A DNA stretch of 64,000 bases from Variovorax sp. Sphag1AA (GTDB taxonomy: Bacteria > Pseudomonadota > Gammaproteobacteria > Burkholderiales > Burkholderiaceae_C): assembly GCF_014192575.1 (NCBI RefSeq), contig NZ_JACHYC010000002.1:620001-684000 (forward strand), given 5' to 3'. A program made the position numbers and the translations under genes. The notes beneath the pieces were generated by a model, which was not told the DNA's origin, did not search any database, and saw only the letters and a program-made list of their open reading frames with translations. This document shows, piece after piece, positions 43,178-50,853 of this stretch; the first letter of the stretch is position 1; each line of letters starts with the position of its first letter.

Positions 43178-43537
43178 ATGGATCTGAGGAGTGAACAACT
43201 GGCCGAGGGCATCGAGAAGATCAGCCTCGTCGGCCGAATGGACAGCGTCGGCGGCCACGACATCAACACGCGACTTGCCGCACTGGTGGCCGGTCGCAAG
43301 ATGCTCGCCGTGGTCGACATGTCCGAAGTCTCTTTCCTGGCGTCCATCGGCATCCGTACCCTCGTCGTCAACGCGAGGGCGCAGTCGCTGCGCGGCGGCG
43401 TGATGGCCCTGGCAAACCCACAGCCTGTGGTGGCGGAGGTGCTCAAGATGGCAGGCATCGACTCGATCATCCCGGTGTACCCCGACGTCGACTCCGCCTT
43501 CAGCGCGCTGATGGCGTCCTCCTCCGAAAGCCGCTGA
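43178..43537 (+). CDS. STAS-domain anti-sigma factor antagonist
   Basis: A 119-residue SpoIIAA/RsbV-like protein. The phospho-acceptor is S56 in the conserved SFLASIG, preceded by VVDMSEV. In partner switching the unphosphorylated form binds the RsbW-type kinase and frees that kinase's target. ATG 43178 with CGGAG upstream. Its stop shares a base with the kinase start (TGATG), so the two are made together. Confidence 0.9.
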   Translation: MDLRSEQLAEGIEKISLVGRMDSVGGHDINTRLAALVAGRKMLAVVDMSEVSFLASIGIRTLVVNARAQSLRGGVMALANPQPVVAEVLKMAGIDSIIPVYPDVDSAFSALMASSSESR

Positions 43538-43974
43538 TGTCCGCCGCCGGCGGGGAGCCTCGCGCTTCCCTCATCGTCGACAACGCCTTGTGCGAGCTGC
43601 CGCGTGTTGCCGCCTGGGTGCATGACTGGGCCGAAGGCCAGCACCTGCCGGAGCGCGTCGCGCACAACCTCGATCTGTGCTCGACGGAAGTGGTGACGAA
43701 CATCATGACCCACGCGGCCGGCGAGGGCGCGCAGAGCATTCTTCTGCGCCTGGGTTGGCAGGGCGATGAAGTGGCCCTCGAAGTGGTGGATGAAGGGCAG
43801 GAGTTCGACCTGCGGCAAGTCCCCGAGCCCGCGCGAGCTACCAGCCTGCGCGACGCAAAGATCGGTGGCTGGGGCATCCCCATGGTCCGGCATTTTTCCG
43901 ACGGCGTGCGCTATCGCCATGAGGATGGCTGCAATCGCCTGACGCTGTTCTTCCGCGCCGCTGCGCCACCCTGA
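43537..43974 (+). CDS. RsbW/SpoIIAB-like serine kinase (anti-sigma factor)
   Basis: A 145-residue GHKL ATPase: N-box STEVVTNIMTHAAG with E51 and N55, G1 box VVDEGQEFD and G2-like GGWGIPMVRHFSD. It should phosphorylate the STAS partner. No sigma factor gene lies in the operon, so its second partner is unknown; candidates are the downstream coiled-coil or membrane proteins. Confidence 0.88.
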   Translation: MSAAGGEPRASLIVDNALCELPRVAAWVHDWAEGQHLPERVAHNLDLCSTEVVTNIMTHAAGEGAQSILLRLGWQGDEVALEVVDEGQEFDLRQVPEPARATSLRDAKIGGWGIPMVRHFSDGVRYRHEDGCNRLTLFFRAAAPP

Positions 43975-44034
43975 CGCTGGCGGGAGTGTTCGATTCGCTT
44001 TCGATCCGTTCAATACGTAACCGAGGAGATATCG

Positions 44035-44658
44035 ATGGCAACTACAGCCAAGCCCATTCCAACCATTGATCCACAAGCCGCGCTGGCAGCGCAGGCGGCC
44101 ATGGCGACCCGTGGCAACGGCTCTGCCGACGCTTCCGGCGTCGACAAGATGCGCGAATTGCTGTTCGGCAACCAGATGCAGGACTATGACAAGCGCTTCT
44201 CCGTCATGGAAGAACGCTTCCAGCTGCGATTGCGCGATCTCGAATCGGAGTCGACCCGAAGCCTCGGCGGCCTCGAAACCACGATAAAGAAGCAGCTCGA
44301 ATCGGTCGCCGGCCAGTTCCGCGAGGAAAAGGATCTGCGTGCCGATGCCGACAAGGAGCTCGAGCGCAGCCTGCGCGACCACACGCAGGCGCTGGAGAAG
44401 CGCCTCGCGCAGGTCTCCGACCAGCTTGCCCGGCAGGAGCGCGACTTCACCGAGCGCCTGAACCACGAGGTGCAGGCCCTGCGCGACGAGATGCGGCGGC
44501 GCCAGGACGACATGCGCGCAACGACCGAACGCATGTTTGCCGAGCTCAGCAACGTCAAGACCGATCGCAACCTGCTCGCTGGCCTGTTTGTGGAGATTGC
44601 CAAATGCCTCAATCAGGAAGTAGCGCCGAAGGGCGTCAACGGCGGCACGGGCGGTTGA
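44035..44658 (+). CDS. coiled-coil protein, 207 aa
   Basis: Unknown family. An Ala/Thr-rich N-terminus is followed by roughly 140 residues (about 45-185) of heptad-patterned charged helix (RFSVMEERFQLRLRDLESE, DKELERSLRDHTQALEKR, ERLNHEVQALRDEMRRR), then NLLAGLFVEIAKCL. Cytosolic, no signal peptide. ATG 44035 has GAGGAG upstream. It is 60 bp after the kinase and 28 bp before the membrane OmpA gene. Probably a scaffold or regulator within this signalling operon. Confidence 0.75.
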   Translation: MATTAKPIPTIDPQAALAAQAAMATRGNGSADASGVDKMRELLFGNQMQDYDKRFSVMEERFQLRLRDLESESTRSLGGLETTIKKQLESVAGQFREEKDLRADADKELERSLRDHTQALEKRLAQVSDQLARQERDFTERLNHEVQALRDEMRRRQDDMRATTERMFAELSNVKTDRNLLAGLFVEIAKCLNQEVAPKGVNGGTGG

Positions 44659-44686
44659 ACGCCACCACGACCGGCGAGAGGGCAGG

Positions 44687-46555
44687 GTGAACGCCCGCCT
44701 GTCGCCGGTCGCGACGCGGGCGCCCGGCGACGCCGCCAACGACGAGGACCCCAGCAAACGGCTTGCCGAACTGCTGCTGGAGCTGGCCCGCTGCGTCGAC
44801 CCGACGGTGGCGGCCGACATTCCGAGCCGCCTCGAAGCCGATCCGCGGCTGGATGCGATGCGCGACATGCTCTTCGAGCGCGAGCAGGTCGTGCTCGCGC
44901 GCCTGCAGCGCAAGGTCGACGACCCCCAGGAATTCGCGGACGCGATCGGCGCGGTGCTGCCCGAAGCGTTTTCGGTGGCGGTGCGCGATGAAAGGCTGGG
45001 CCATTCCATTGCGCCTGCCATGGAGCGCGCCACGCAGGCGTCGATCCAGAAGAACCCGCGGACGATGGTCGACATCCTGTACCCGGTCATGGGTCCGGCC
45101 ATTCGCAAAGCCATTGCCGAGACGCTCGAAGGCACGTTCCAGTCGCTCAATCTCGCGTTCAAGCACAGCCTGTCGTGGCGTGGGCTCAAGTGGCGCATCG
45201 AGGCATGGCGCACGGGCAGTAGCTTCGCGGACACGGTGCTCAAGCACACGGCGGAATACCGGGTCGAGCACTTGTTCCTGATCCATCGCAAGACCGGTCT
45301 GCTCATCTCGCACGTGGCGCGCGACGATGCGACCACGCGTGACCCGCAGCTGGTCTCGGCGATGCTGTCTGCGATCCAGGACTTCGTGCGCGATTCGTTC
45401 GACGAGTCGGCGGAAGGTGGCGCCGCCGGCGGGGGCAGTCGCAGCGTCGACAGCCTGCGGCTCGGTGACCTGCTGCTGTGGTGCGAGGAAGGCCCCTCGG
45501 CGTTCCTCGCCGCCGTGATCCACGGCAGCCCGCCGCCGGTGGTGCGCACGCGGCTCGGCGAAGCGCTCGGGCAGATCCACGATCAGTGGCACCAGCCGCT
45601 GGAGGAATTCAACGGCGACACCGCACCCTTCGAGGAAGTCGAAGCGCGACTGCGGCCGTGCCTGCTCTCGCAGACCGCCGACGCGCACCGGAAGGTTTCG
45701 CCGTTCATGTGGCTCATTCCGCTGGCGCTGCTGGCCTTGCTGGGCTGGTGGGTCGGCGAGCGCCTCGTCGAGCGCAGCCGCGTCAATGCCTACGTTGCCG
45801 CGCTGCAAGACCAGCCGGGCATTGTCGTCACCGGTTTCGAACGCCGCGATGGCAAATGGCTCGTCTCCGGCCTGCGCGATCCGATTGCGGTGCTGCCCGA
45901 GACCCTTCTGCCGAACAAGCTCGATCCGACGCATGTCACAGGCCGCTGGGAGCCCTACCAGGCCTTGCATCCGGCGATGGTGCTCAAGCGACTGCAGGCG
46001 ACCCTCGATCCGCCCGAGACCATCGGCATGGCACAGGAAGCGGGCAGCATCCGCGTCACCGGCAGCGCCTCCCAGCGTTGGTTGGACAAGGCGCGCGCTT
46101 ACCTGTTGAGCATGCCCGCCGGTGCGCCCAAGGTCGACCTCAGCGCGGTCAAGGATGTGCAGGATCCCGACTACGTGCGCCTGCGCGATGCGATCCAGGC
46201 GCAACTCATCCACTTCGACTTCAGCGTGCCGCGGCCCGCGGCGGGGCAGGATGCCAAGATCGACGAACTCGCCGGCCAGATGCGCGATCTGGTGCAGACG
46301 GCGCGCGACCATGGCTTCCCGGTGAAGGTGACGATCGTCGGCCACGCCGATGCGACCGGCAAGGACATGTCGAACCTCGCGCTCAGCGTTGGCCGCGCGG
46401 AGGTCGTGCGTTCGATGATGCGTGCGCGCGGCGTGGACCCGACGGTGCTCTTCGTGCGCGGCGCCGGCCCGCTCGAGCCGCTGAGTCCCGGCGCGAGCGA
46501 GGACGAGCTTTCAATGAACCGCCGCGTGTCCTTCGGCGTGAGCACTGGAGACTAG
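44687..46555 (+). CDS. inner-membrane protein with cytosolic roadblock-like region and periplasmic OmpA domain
   Basis: 622 residues from GTG 44687 (GAGAGG upstream). A cytosolic N-terminal half includes, at about 193-300, an alternating strand-helix pattern (VEHLFLIHRKTGLLISHV, LVSAMLSAIQDFVRDSF, GDLLLWCEEGPSAFLAAV) that recalls roadblock/longin modules. One membrane helix at about 340-358 (FMWLIPLALLALLGWWVG). The periplasmic part has BON-like repeats and a C-terminal OmpA peptidoglycan-binding domain (VTIVGHADATGKD, LALSVGRAEVVRSMM, LSMNRRVSFGV). It spans inner membrane and cell wall, and lies 16 bp before the small GTPase, its likely partner. Confidence 0.8.
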   Translation: MNARLSPVATRAPGDAANDEDPSKRLAELLLELARCVDPTVAADIPSRLEADPRLDAMRDMLFEREQVVLARLQRKVDDPQEFADAIGAVLPEAFSVAVRDERLGHSIAPAMERATQASIQKNPRTMVDILYPVMGPAIRKAIAETLEGTFQSLNLAFKHSLSWRGLKWRIEAWRTGSSFADTVLKHTAEYRVEHLFLIHRKTGLLISHVARDDATTRDPQLVSAMLSAIQDFVRDSFDESAEGGAAGGGSRSVDSLRLGDLLLWCEEGPSAFLAAVIHGSPPPVVRTRLGEALGQIHDQWHQPLEEFNGDTAPFEEVEARLRPCLLSQTADAHRKVSPFMWLIPLALLALLGWWVGERLVERSRVNAYVAALQDQPGIVVTGFERRDGKWLVSGLRDPIAVLPETLLPNKLDPTHVTGRWEPYQALHPAMVLKRLQATLDPPETIGMAQEAGSIRVTGSASQRWLDKARAYLLSMPAGAPKVDLSAVKDVQDPDYVRLRDAIQAQLIHFDFSVPRPAAGQDAKIDELAGQMRDLVQTARDHGFPVKVTIVGHADATGKDMSNLALSVGRAEVVRSMMRARGVDPTVLFVRGAGPLEPLSPGASEDELSMNRRVSFGVSTGD

Positions 46556-46571
46556 GGAGACCCGAGCGCCC

Positions 46572-47066
46572 ATGCTGCAAAAGAAGATCTGCCTGCTCGG
46601 CGCCTTTGGCGTCGGAAAGACCAGCCTGGTGCGGCGCTATGTCGACACCATCTTCTCGGACACCTATCTCACCACCGTCGGCGTGAAGATCGACAAGAAG
46701 ATGGTGACCGTCGGTGCCGAGGAGCTCGCGCTGATCCTCTGGGACATCGCCGGCGAGGACGAGGTCGCCGCAGTGCGCGTCACCTACCTGCGCGGCGCGG
46801 CCGGCTACCTGCTGGTGGTCGACGGCACACGGCCCGAGACGCTGGACACGGCCGAGTCGATCCAGCGGCGCATCGTTGCGGAACTGGGCCAGGTGCCGTT
46901 CTTCGTGCTGCTCAACAAGTCGGACCTCGTGGAAGACTGGGCGCTGCCCCCTGAACGCCTCGAGGCACTGGAGGCTGAAGGCTGGATCTTCCACCGCACC
47001 AGCGCCAAGACGGGCACCGGCGTCGAAGAAGCTTTCCTGGAACTCGCGACGCGACTGGCGCGATAG
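46572..47066 (+). CDS. Rab/Ras-like small GTPase
   Basis: A 164-residue G-domain protein: P-loop GAFGVGKTSL (10-19), switch I threonines in TYLTTVG, G3 WDIAGED (D58-x-x-G61), G4 NKSD (115-118) and G5 TSAK (143-146). All nucleotide contacts are present. The residue after the G3 glycine is Glu62 where Ras and Rab have catalytic Gln. There is no C-terminal Cys, so no lipidation. Bacterial relatives include MglA and related prokaryotic Ras-like families. It lies 2 bp upstream of the phosphatase gene. Confidence 0.92.
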   Translation: MLQKKICLLGAFGVGKTSLVRRYVDTIFSDTYLTTVGVKIDKKMVTVGAEELALILWDIAGEDEVAAVRVTYLRGAAGYLLVVDGTRPETLDTAESIQRRIVAELGQVPFFVLLNKSDLVEDWALPPERLEALEAEGWIFHRTSAKTGTGVEEAFLELATRLAR

Positions 47067-47068
47067 TC

Positions 47069-48283
47069 ATGTTCGACCTGCCGACCCGCGTCGCGGATTC
47101 GCTGCTGCAGTTGCTCGAAGGCCAGCGCGTGCTCGCGCACCTGGTCATCGACGAGGCGCAGAACCTCGTGCAGTCGGGCGGCCATCTGGCGCACTATGGG
47201 CTCGACGGATTGCAGGCCGGTGGACCGGCTTCCGACCAGCTTCCCTTCATCGAGGGGCTGCTGCCGTTGGTGGAAACGCCATTCCTCATCCGCTCGCTCG
47301 CCATGCCCAGCGGGCGGGTCGCGGACGTCCACTTCTTTGCCGACGACGATCGGGTCTGGGTGCTGCTGCTCGACGTGACTGCGGAGTGGGAGGAAGCGCG
47401 CCTCGTGCAGCAGAAGGCCTACGACATGACGCTGCTCAGCCAGCGCGAGGCGAGGCTCATCGCGCAGCTCGAAGCGACCAACGACGAGCTGACGCGCGCG
47501 CATCGGGACCTCGCTGCTTCGCAGGAAGCGCTGCAGGCGACGCACGACCGCCTCCAGCACGAGCTGCGTGATGCCGAGCGCTACGTCCGCGCCACGCTGC
47601 CGGAGCCCTTGTCCGCACCGCTGGATGTGGACTGGCGCTTCGTGCCATCGACCGAGCTTGGTGGCGACTCCTTCGGCTATCACTGGGTGGACGACGAGCA
47701 CTTCGCGATCTACCTGGTCGATGTGTGCGGGCATGGCGTGGGCTCGTCGCTGCTGTCGGTGGCGGTGGCGAACACGTTGCGTTCAGAGGCGCTGTCGCGC
47801 ACCGACTTCCACCGTCCGGGCGAGGTACTCGCAGCGCTCAACCAGGCCTACCAGATGGAGCGTCACGGCGAGCTGTTCTCGACGGTCTGGTACGGCGTCT
47901 ATCACCGCGGAAGCGGCGAGCTTCGCTATGCCTCGGCCGGTCATCCGCCGGCGCTGCTGGTGAACGGACCGCAGGGTGGCGCGTGCGAAAGCCACCCTTT
48001 GCCGGCCGCTGGCCCCTGCATCGGCATCATGCCGGCGGCGCGTTATCAGGAACAAGCGTGCACGCTGCAATCGCCTGCGCGGCTCTTCGTCTTCAGCGAC
48101 GGCACCTACGAGATCACGCGGCCCGATGGCTCGATGCAACCGTTCTCAGCCATGAGCGAACTGCTGGCGCGGCCGGTGGTGCAGGGGCACTCCGAGCTCG
48201 ACGACCTGCTGGTGCTTGCGCGCGATGCGCATGGCCCCGGTGCGCTGGACGACGACTTCACCATCATCCGCATGGCGCTGTGA
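47069..48283 (+). CDS. SpoIIE/RsbU-type PP2C phosphatase
   Basis: 404 residues. The N-terminal 120 look like a PAS sensor, followed by a coiled coil (about 125-175, ATNDELTRAHRDLAASQEAL) and the PPM phosphatase domain with metal aspartates in GGDSFGY (about 198), VDVCGHGVGSSLL (about 217), FSDGTYE (about 341) and LDDDFTII (about 394). It should dephosphorylate the STAS protein, opposing the kinase. Last gene of the operon. The adjacent GTPase may control it. Confidence 0.9.
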   Translation: MFDLPTRVADSLLQLLEGQRVLAHLVIDEAQNLVQSGGHLAHYGLDGLQAGGPASDQLPFIEGLLPLVETPFLIRSLAMPSGRVADVHFFADDDRVWVLLLDVTAEWEEARLVQQKAYDMTLLSQREARLIAQLEATNDELTRAHRDLAASQEALQATHDRLQHELRDAERYVRATLPEPLSAPLDVDWRFVPSTELGGDSFGYHWVDDEHFAIYLVDVCGHGVGSSLLSVAVANTLRSEALSRTDFHRPGEVLAALNQAYQMERHGELFSTVWYGVYHRGSGELRYASAGHPPALLVNGPQGGACESHPLPAAGPCIGIMPAARYQEQACTLQSPARLFVFSDGTYEITRPDGSMQPFSAMSELLARPVVQGHSELDDLLVLARDAHGPGALDDDFTIIRMAL

Positions 48284-48298
48284 GCCGGCACGCAGCAG

Positions 48299-49201
48299 TC
48301 AGTGCGGCAGGATGCCGGGCAGCAGCGGCCGGTCGAGCCGGTTGCGCCACCACTTGAGCGCCTCACCCATGTGCTCGGTGCGCCAGCCGAGCCAGAAGGT
48401 CTCGGGCGGACGCGGTTCCTCGACCTGGAGCTCCACGAGGATGCCGGTCTCCAGCTCCACGCGCACGCAGGCGCGGGGCACGAAGCCATGGCCCAGCCCG
48501 GCGGTCTGGCAGGCGATCTTGGCCTGCATGGAGGGCACCGTGATGCGGCGCTGGCCCGACTGGAGGCCCACGGTGCGGTCGGTCAGCGAGCGAGCACCGT
48601 CGCCCACCACGATCGCCGTGTGCTCCAGCAGATCGCCGCGTGTGAGCGGGCGTTGCAGCCGCACCAGTGGATGCGTGGCCGTGACGCAGAAGACGAAATC
48701 GAGCGTGCCGACCGGCACGGCCTTGTAGCCGCCGCCCGCGGGCCCTTCGCCTGCCGCGATCACGATGTCGGCGCGGCCTTCGCGCAACGCTTCCCAGGTG
48801 GCGGTGAGCGCTTCGCAGCCGATGCGCAGCCGGGTGCCGCAATTCAGATCCTCGAAGGCGCGCACGTCTTCATTCAGGGCGGAGGTGGGGATCAGCGAGT
48901 CATGCACCAGACGCAGCTCGGTCTCGAAACCGGTGGCGATCTGCCGCATGCGCGATTCGAGTTGTCGGGCCGCGGCGAGAAGCCAGCGCCCTTCTTTCAG
49001 CAGTTCCTCCCCGGCAGGGGTGAGTGTGACGCGTGGCCCGTTGCGGGTGAAGAGCGCGAGCCCCAGCTGTTCTTCGAGCTTGGCAACGGCATAGGAGATG
49101 GTGGAGGGCACCTTGTGCAGCCGTTCAGAAGCGCCGGCAAACGAGCCATGTCGGGCGATTGCATCCACCAGTTCGATGGCTTCGAGGGTGAGTTTCAGCA
49201 T
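48299..49201 (-). CDS. LysR-family regulator, divergent from pirin
   Basis: A 300-residue LysR protein: helix-turn-helix GSFAGASERLHKVPSTISYA, effector domain ending VPRACVRVELETGILVEL. Pairs of divergent LysR and pirin genes are common, so this is probably the regulator of the pirin-isochorismatase-amidohydrolase cluster. A CATCG, ten bases, CGATG inverted repeat (49199-49218) overlaps its start codon and could be an autoregulatory site. Confidence 0.88.
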   Translation of the reverse strand: MLKLTLEAIELVDAIARHGSFAGASERLHKVPSTISYAVAKLEEQLGLALFTRNGPRVTLTPAGEELLKEGRWLLAAARQLESRMRQIATGFETELRLVHDSLIPTSALNEDVRAFEDLNCGTRLRIGCEALTATWEALREGRADIVIAAGEGPAGGGYKAVPVGTLDFVFCVTATHPLVRLQRPLTRGDLLEHTAIVVGDGARSLTDRTVGLQSGQRRITVPSMQAKIACQTAGLGHGFVPRACVRVELETGILVELQVEEPRPPETFWLGWRTEHMGEALKWWRNRLDRPLLPGILPH

Positions 49202-49361
49202 CGTCGAAATTATCGATGATGACCCTTCAAACCTTTCAACATGAAGGCGGCAGAGGGCTTCGATACTCCATCCATCGCATCACGCAAGTGGTTGAAGACA
49301 AAGAGATTTCTCTCTTCAGCCCCAAACGTGAATCCCATCGAATCCGCCAATGAGAAACAAC

Positions 49362-50081
49362 ATGATCGAAGTCCGCAAAGCCAACCATCGAGGCCACGCC
49401 AACCACGGCTGGCTGAACTCCCGCCACACCTTCTCGTTCGGCCACTACCGCGATCCGCGCCAGGTCGGCTTCTCGGACCTGCTGGTCATCAACGACGACC
49501 GCGTCGCACCGTCGCAGGGTTTCGGCACCCATGGCCATCGCGACATGGAGATCTTTTCGTACGTGCTCGAAGGCGCGCTGGCGCACAAGGACTCGATGGG
49601 CACCGGCTCGGTCATCCGCCCCGGCGACGTGCAGCTGATGAGCGCCGGCACCGGCGTGCAGCACAGCGAGTTCAACCATTCCGAGAACGAGCAGGTGCAC
49701 TTCCTGCAGATCTGGATCGTGCCGAGCGAGCGCGGTGCGGTGCCGCGCTACCAGCAGAAGCGCTTCGATGATGCCGAGAAGCGCGGCCGCCTGCGTCTGA
49801 TCATCTCGCCCGATGGCGCGGACGATTCGCTCTCGGTACGGCAGGACGCCCGTGTGCACGCAGGCCTCTTCGACGGCAATGAATCCGCCGAACTCGATGT
49901 CGGTCCCGATCGCAATGTCTATGTGCATGTGGCGCGCGGCAGTGTCGAAGTGAACGGCGAGCGTCTCTCCGAAGGCGACGGCGCCCGCATCCGCAATGCC
50001 GGCAAGCTGCGCTTCGACAAGGGCGATCAGGCCGAAGTGCTGGTCTTCGACCTGCGTCCCCGCGAGTTGCCCGCTCTCTGA
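49362..50081 (+). CDS. pirin-family protein (YhaK-like)
   Basis: A 239-residue double-cupin pirin. Metal ligands are in FGTHGHRDMEIFSYVLEG and GTGVQHSEFNHSE. Pirins bind iron and some have quercetinase activity; others act as redox-responsive regulators. I use ATG 49362 (MIEVRKA, the usual pirin beginning, with GAGAA 6 bases upstream) rather than ATG 49350. First gene of the cluster. Confidence 0.88.
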   Translation: MIEVRKANHRGHANHGWLNSRHTFSFGHYRDPRQVGFSDLLVINDDRVAPSQGFGTHGHRDMEIFSYVLEGALAHKDSMGTGSVIRPGDVQLMSAGTGVQHSEFNHSENEQVHFLQIWIVPSERGAVPRYQQKRFDDAEKRGRLRLIISPDGADDSLSVRQDARVHAGLFDGNESAELDVGPDRNVYVHVARGSVEVNGERLSEGDGARIRNAGKLRFDKGDQAEVLVFDLRPRELPAL

Positions 50082-50156
50082 ATTGCCTGATCCGTCATAT
50101 CCATTCAGTATCTTTTCCCACCCTCTCAACCATCCGATTCAACGAGGAGATTCACC

Positions 50157-50828
50157 ATGACCAACGCAAATACCGCCAAGCCCGTCGCCAAGGCCGTTCC
50201 CGGCACCACGCTGCTCAACCCGCAGGACCACACGCTGGTGATGATCGACTTCCAGTCGCAGATGGCCTTCGCCACGCATTCGATCGACGCGGTCACGTTG
50301 CGCAACAACGCGAGCCTCGTGGCCAGCGCTGCGGCCGGCTTCGGTGTCTCGACCGTGCTCACGACGGTGGCCGAGAAGAGCTTCAGCGGCCCGATGTTCG
50401 ATGAAGTCACTGCGCCGTTCCCCGGCCAGGCGCTGCTCGACCGCACCTCGATGAACACGTGGGAAGACGAGGCGGTGATCAAGCGCATCAACGAGATCGG
50501 CAAGCCGCGCATCGTGCTCGCCGGCCTGTGGACCAGCGTGTGCATCGTCGGTCCGGCGCTCTCCGCGCTGGACCAGGGCTTCGAGGTCTACGTGATCGCC
50601 GACGCTTGCGGCGATGTGTCGGCCGAAGCACACAACCGCGCGATGGAACGCATGGTGCAGGCCGGTGCGCGCCCGATGACTTCACTGCAATACTTGCTGG
50701 AACTTCAGCGCGACTGGGCCCGTGCCGAGACCTACGACCTGACGACCGGCATCGCGAAGAAGGTCGGTGGCGCGTATGGCATCGGCATCAACTACGCGAA
50801 GAGCATGTTCGGCGCGCACGAAGGCTGA
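50157..50828 (+). CDS. isochorismatase-like cysteine hydrolase (YcaC-type)
   Basis: 223 residues, isochorismatase fold: catalytic Asp in LVMIDFQSQMAF, the Lys region in VAEKSFSGP, and the nucleophile in GLWTSVCIVGPAL. The family hydrolyses amides or isochorismate-type bonds. Substrate unknown. ATG 50157 with GAGGAG upstream, 75 bp after pirin and 25 bp before the amidohydrolase. Confidence 0.88.
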   Translation: MTNANTAKPVAKAVPGTTLLNPQDHTLVMIDFQSQMAFATHSIDAVTLRNNASLVASAAAGFGVSTVLTTVAEKSFSGPMFDEVTAPFPGQALLDRTSMNTWEDEAVIKRINEIGKPRIVLAGLWTSVCIVGPALSALDQGFEVYVIADACGDVSAEAHNRAMERMVQAGARPMTSLQYLLELQRDWARAETYDLTTGIAKKVGGAYGIGINYAKSMFGAHEG

Positions 50829-50853
50829 TCAACACACACGCGAGAGAGAACGA

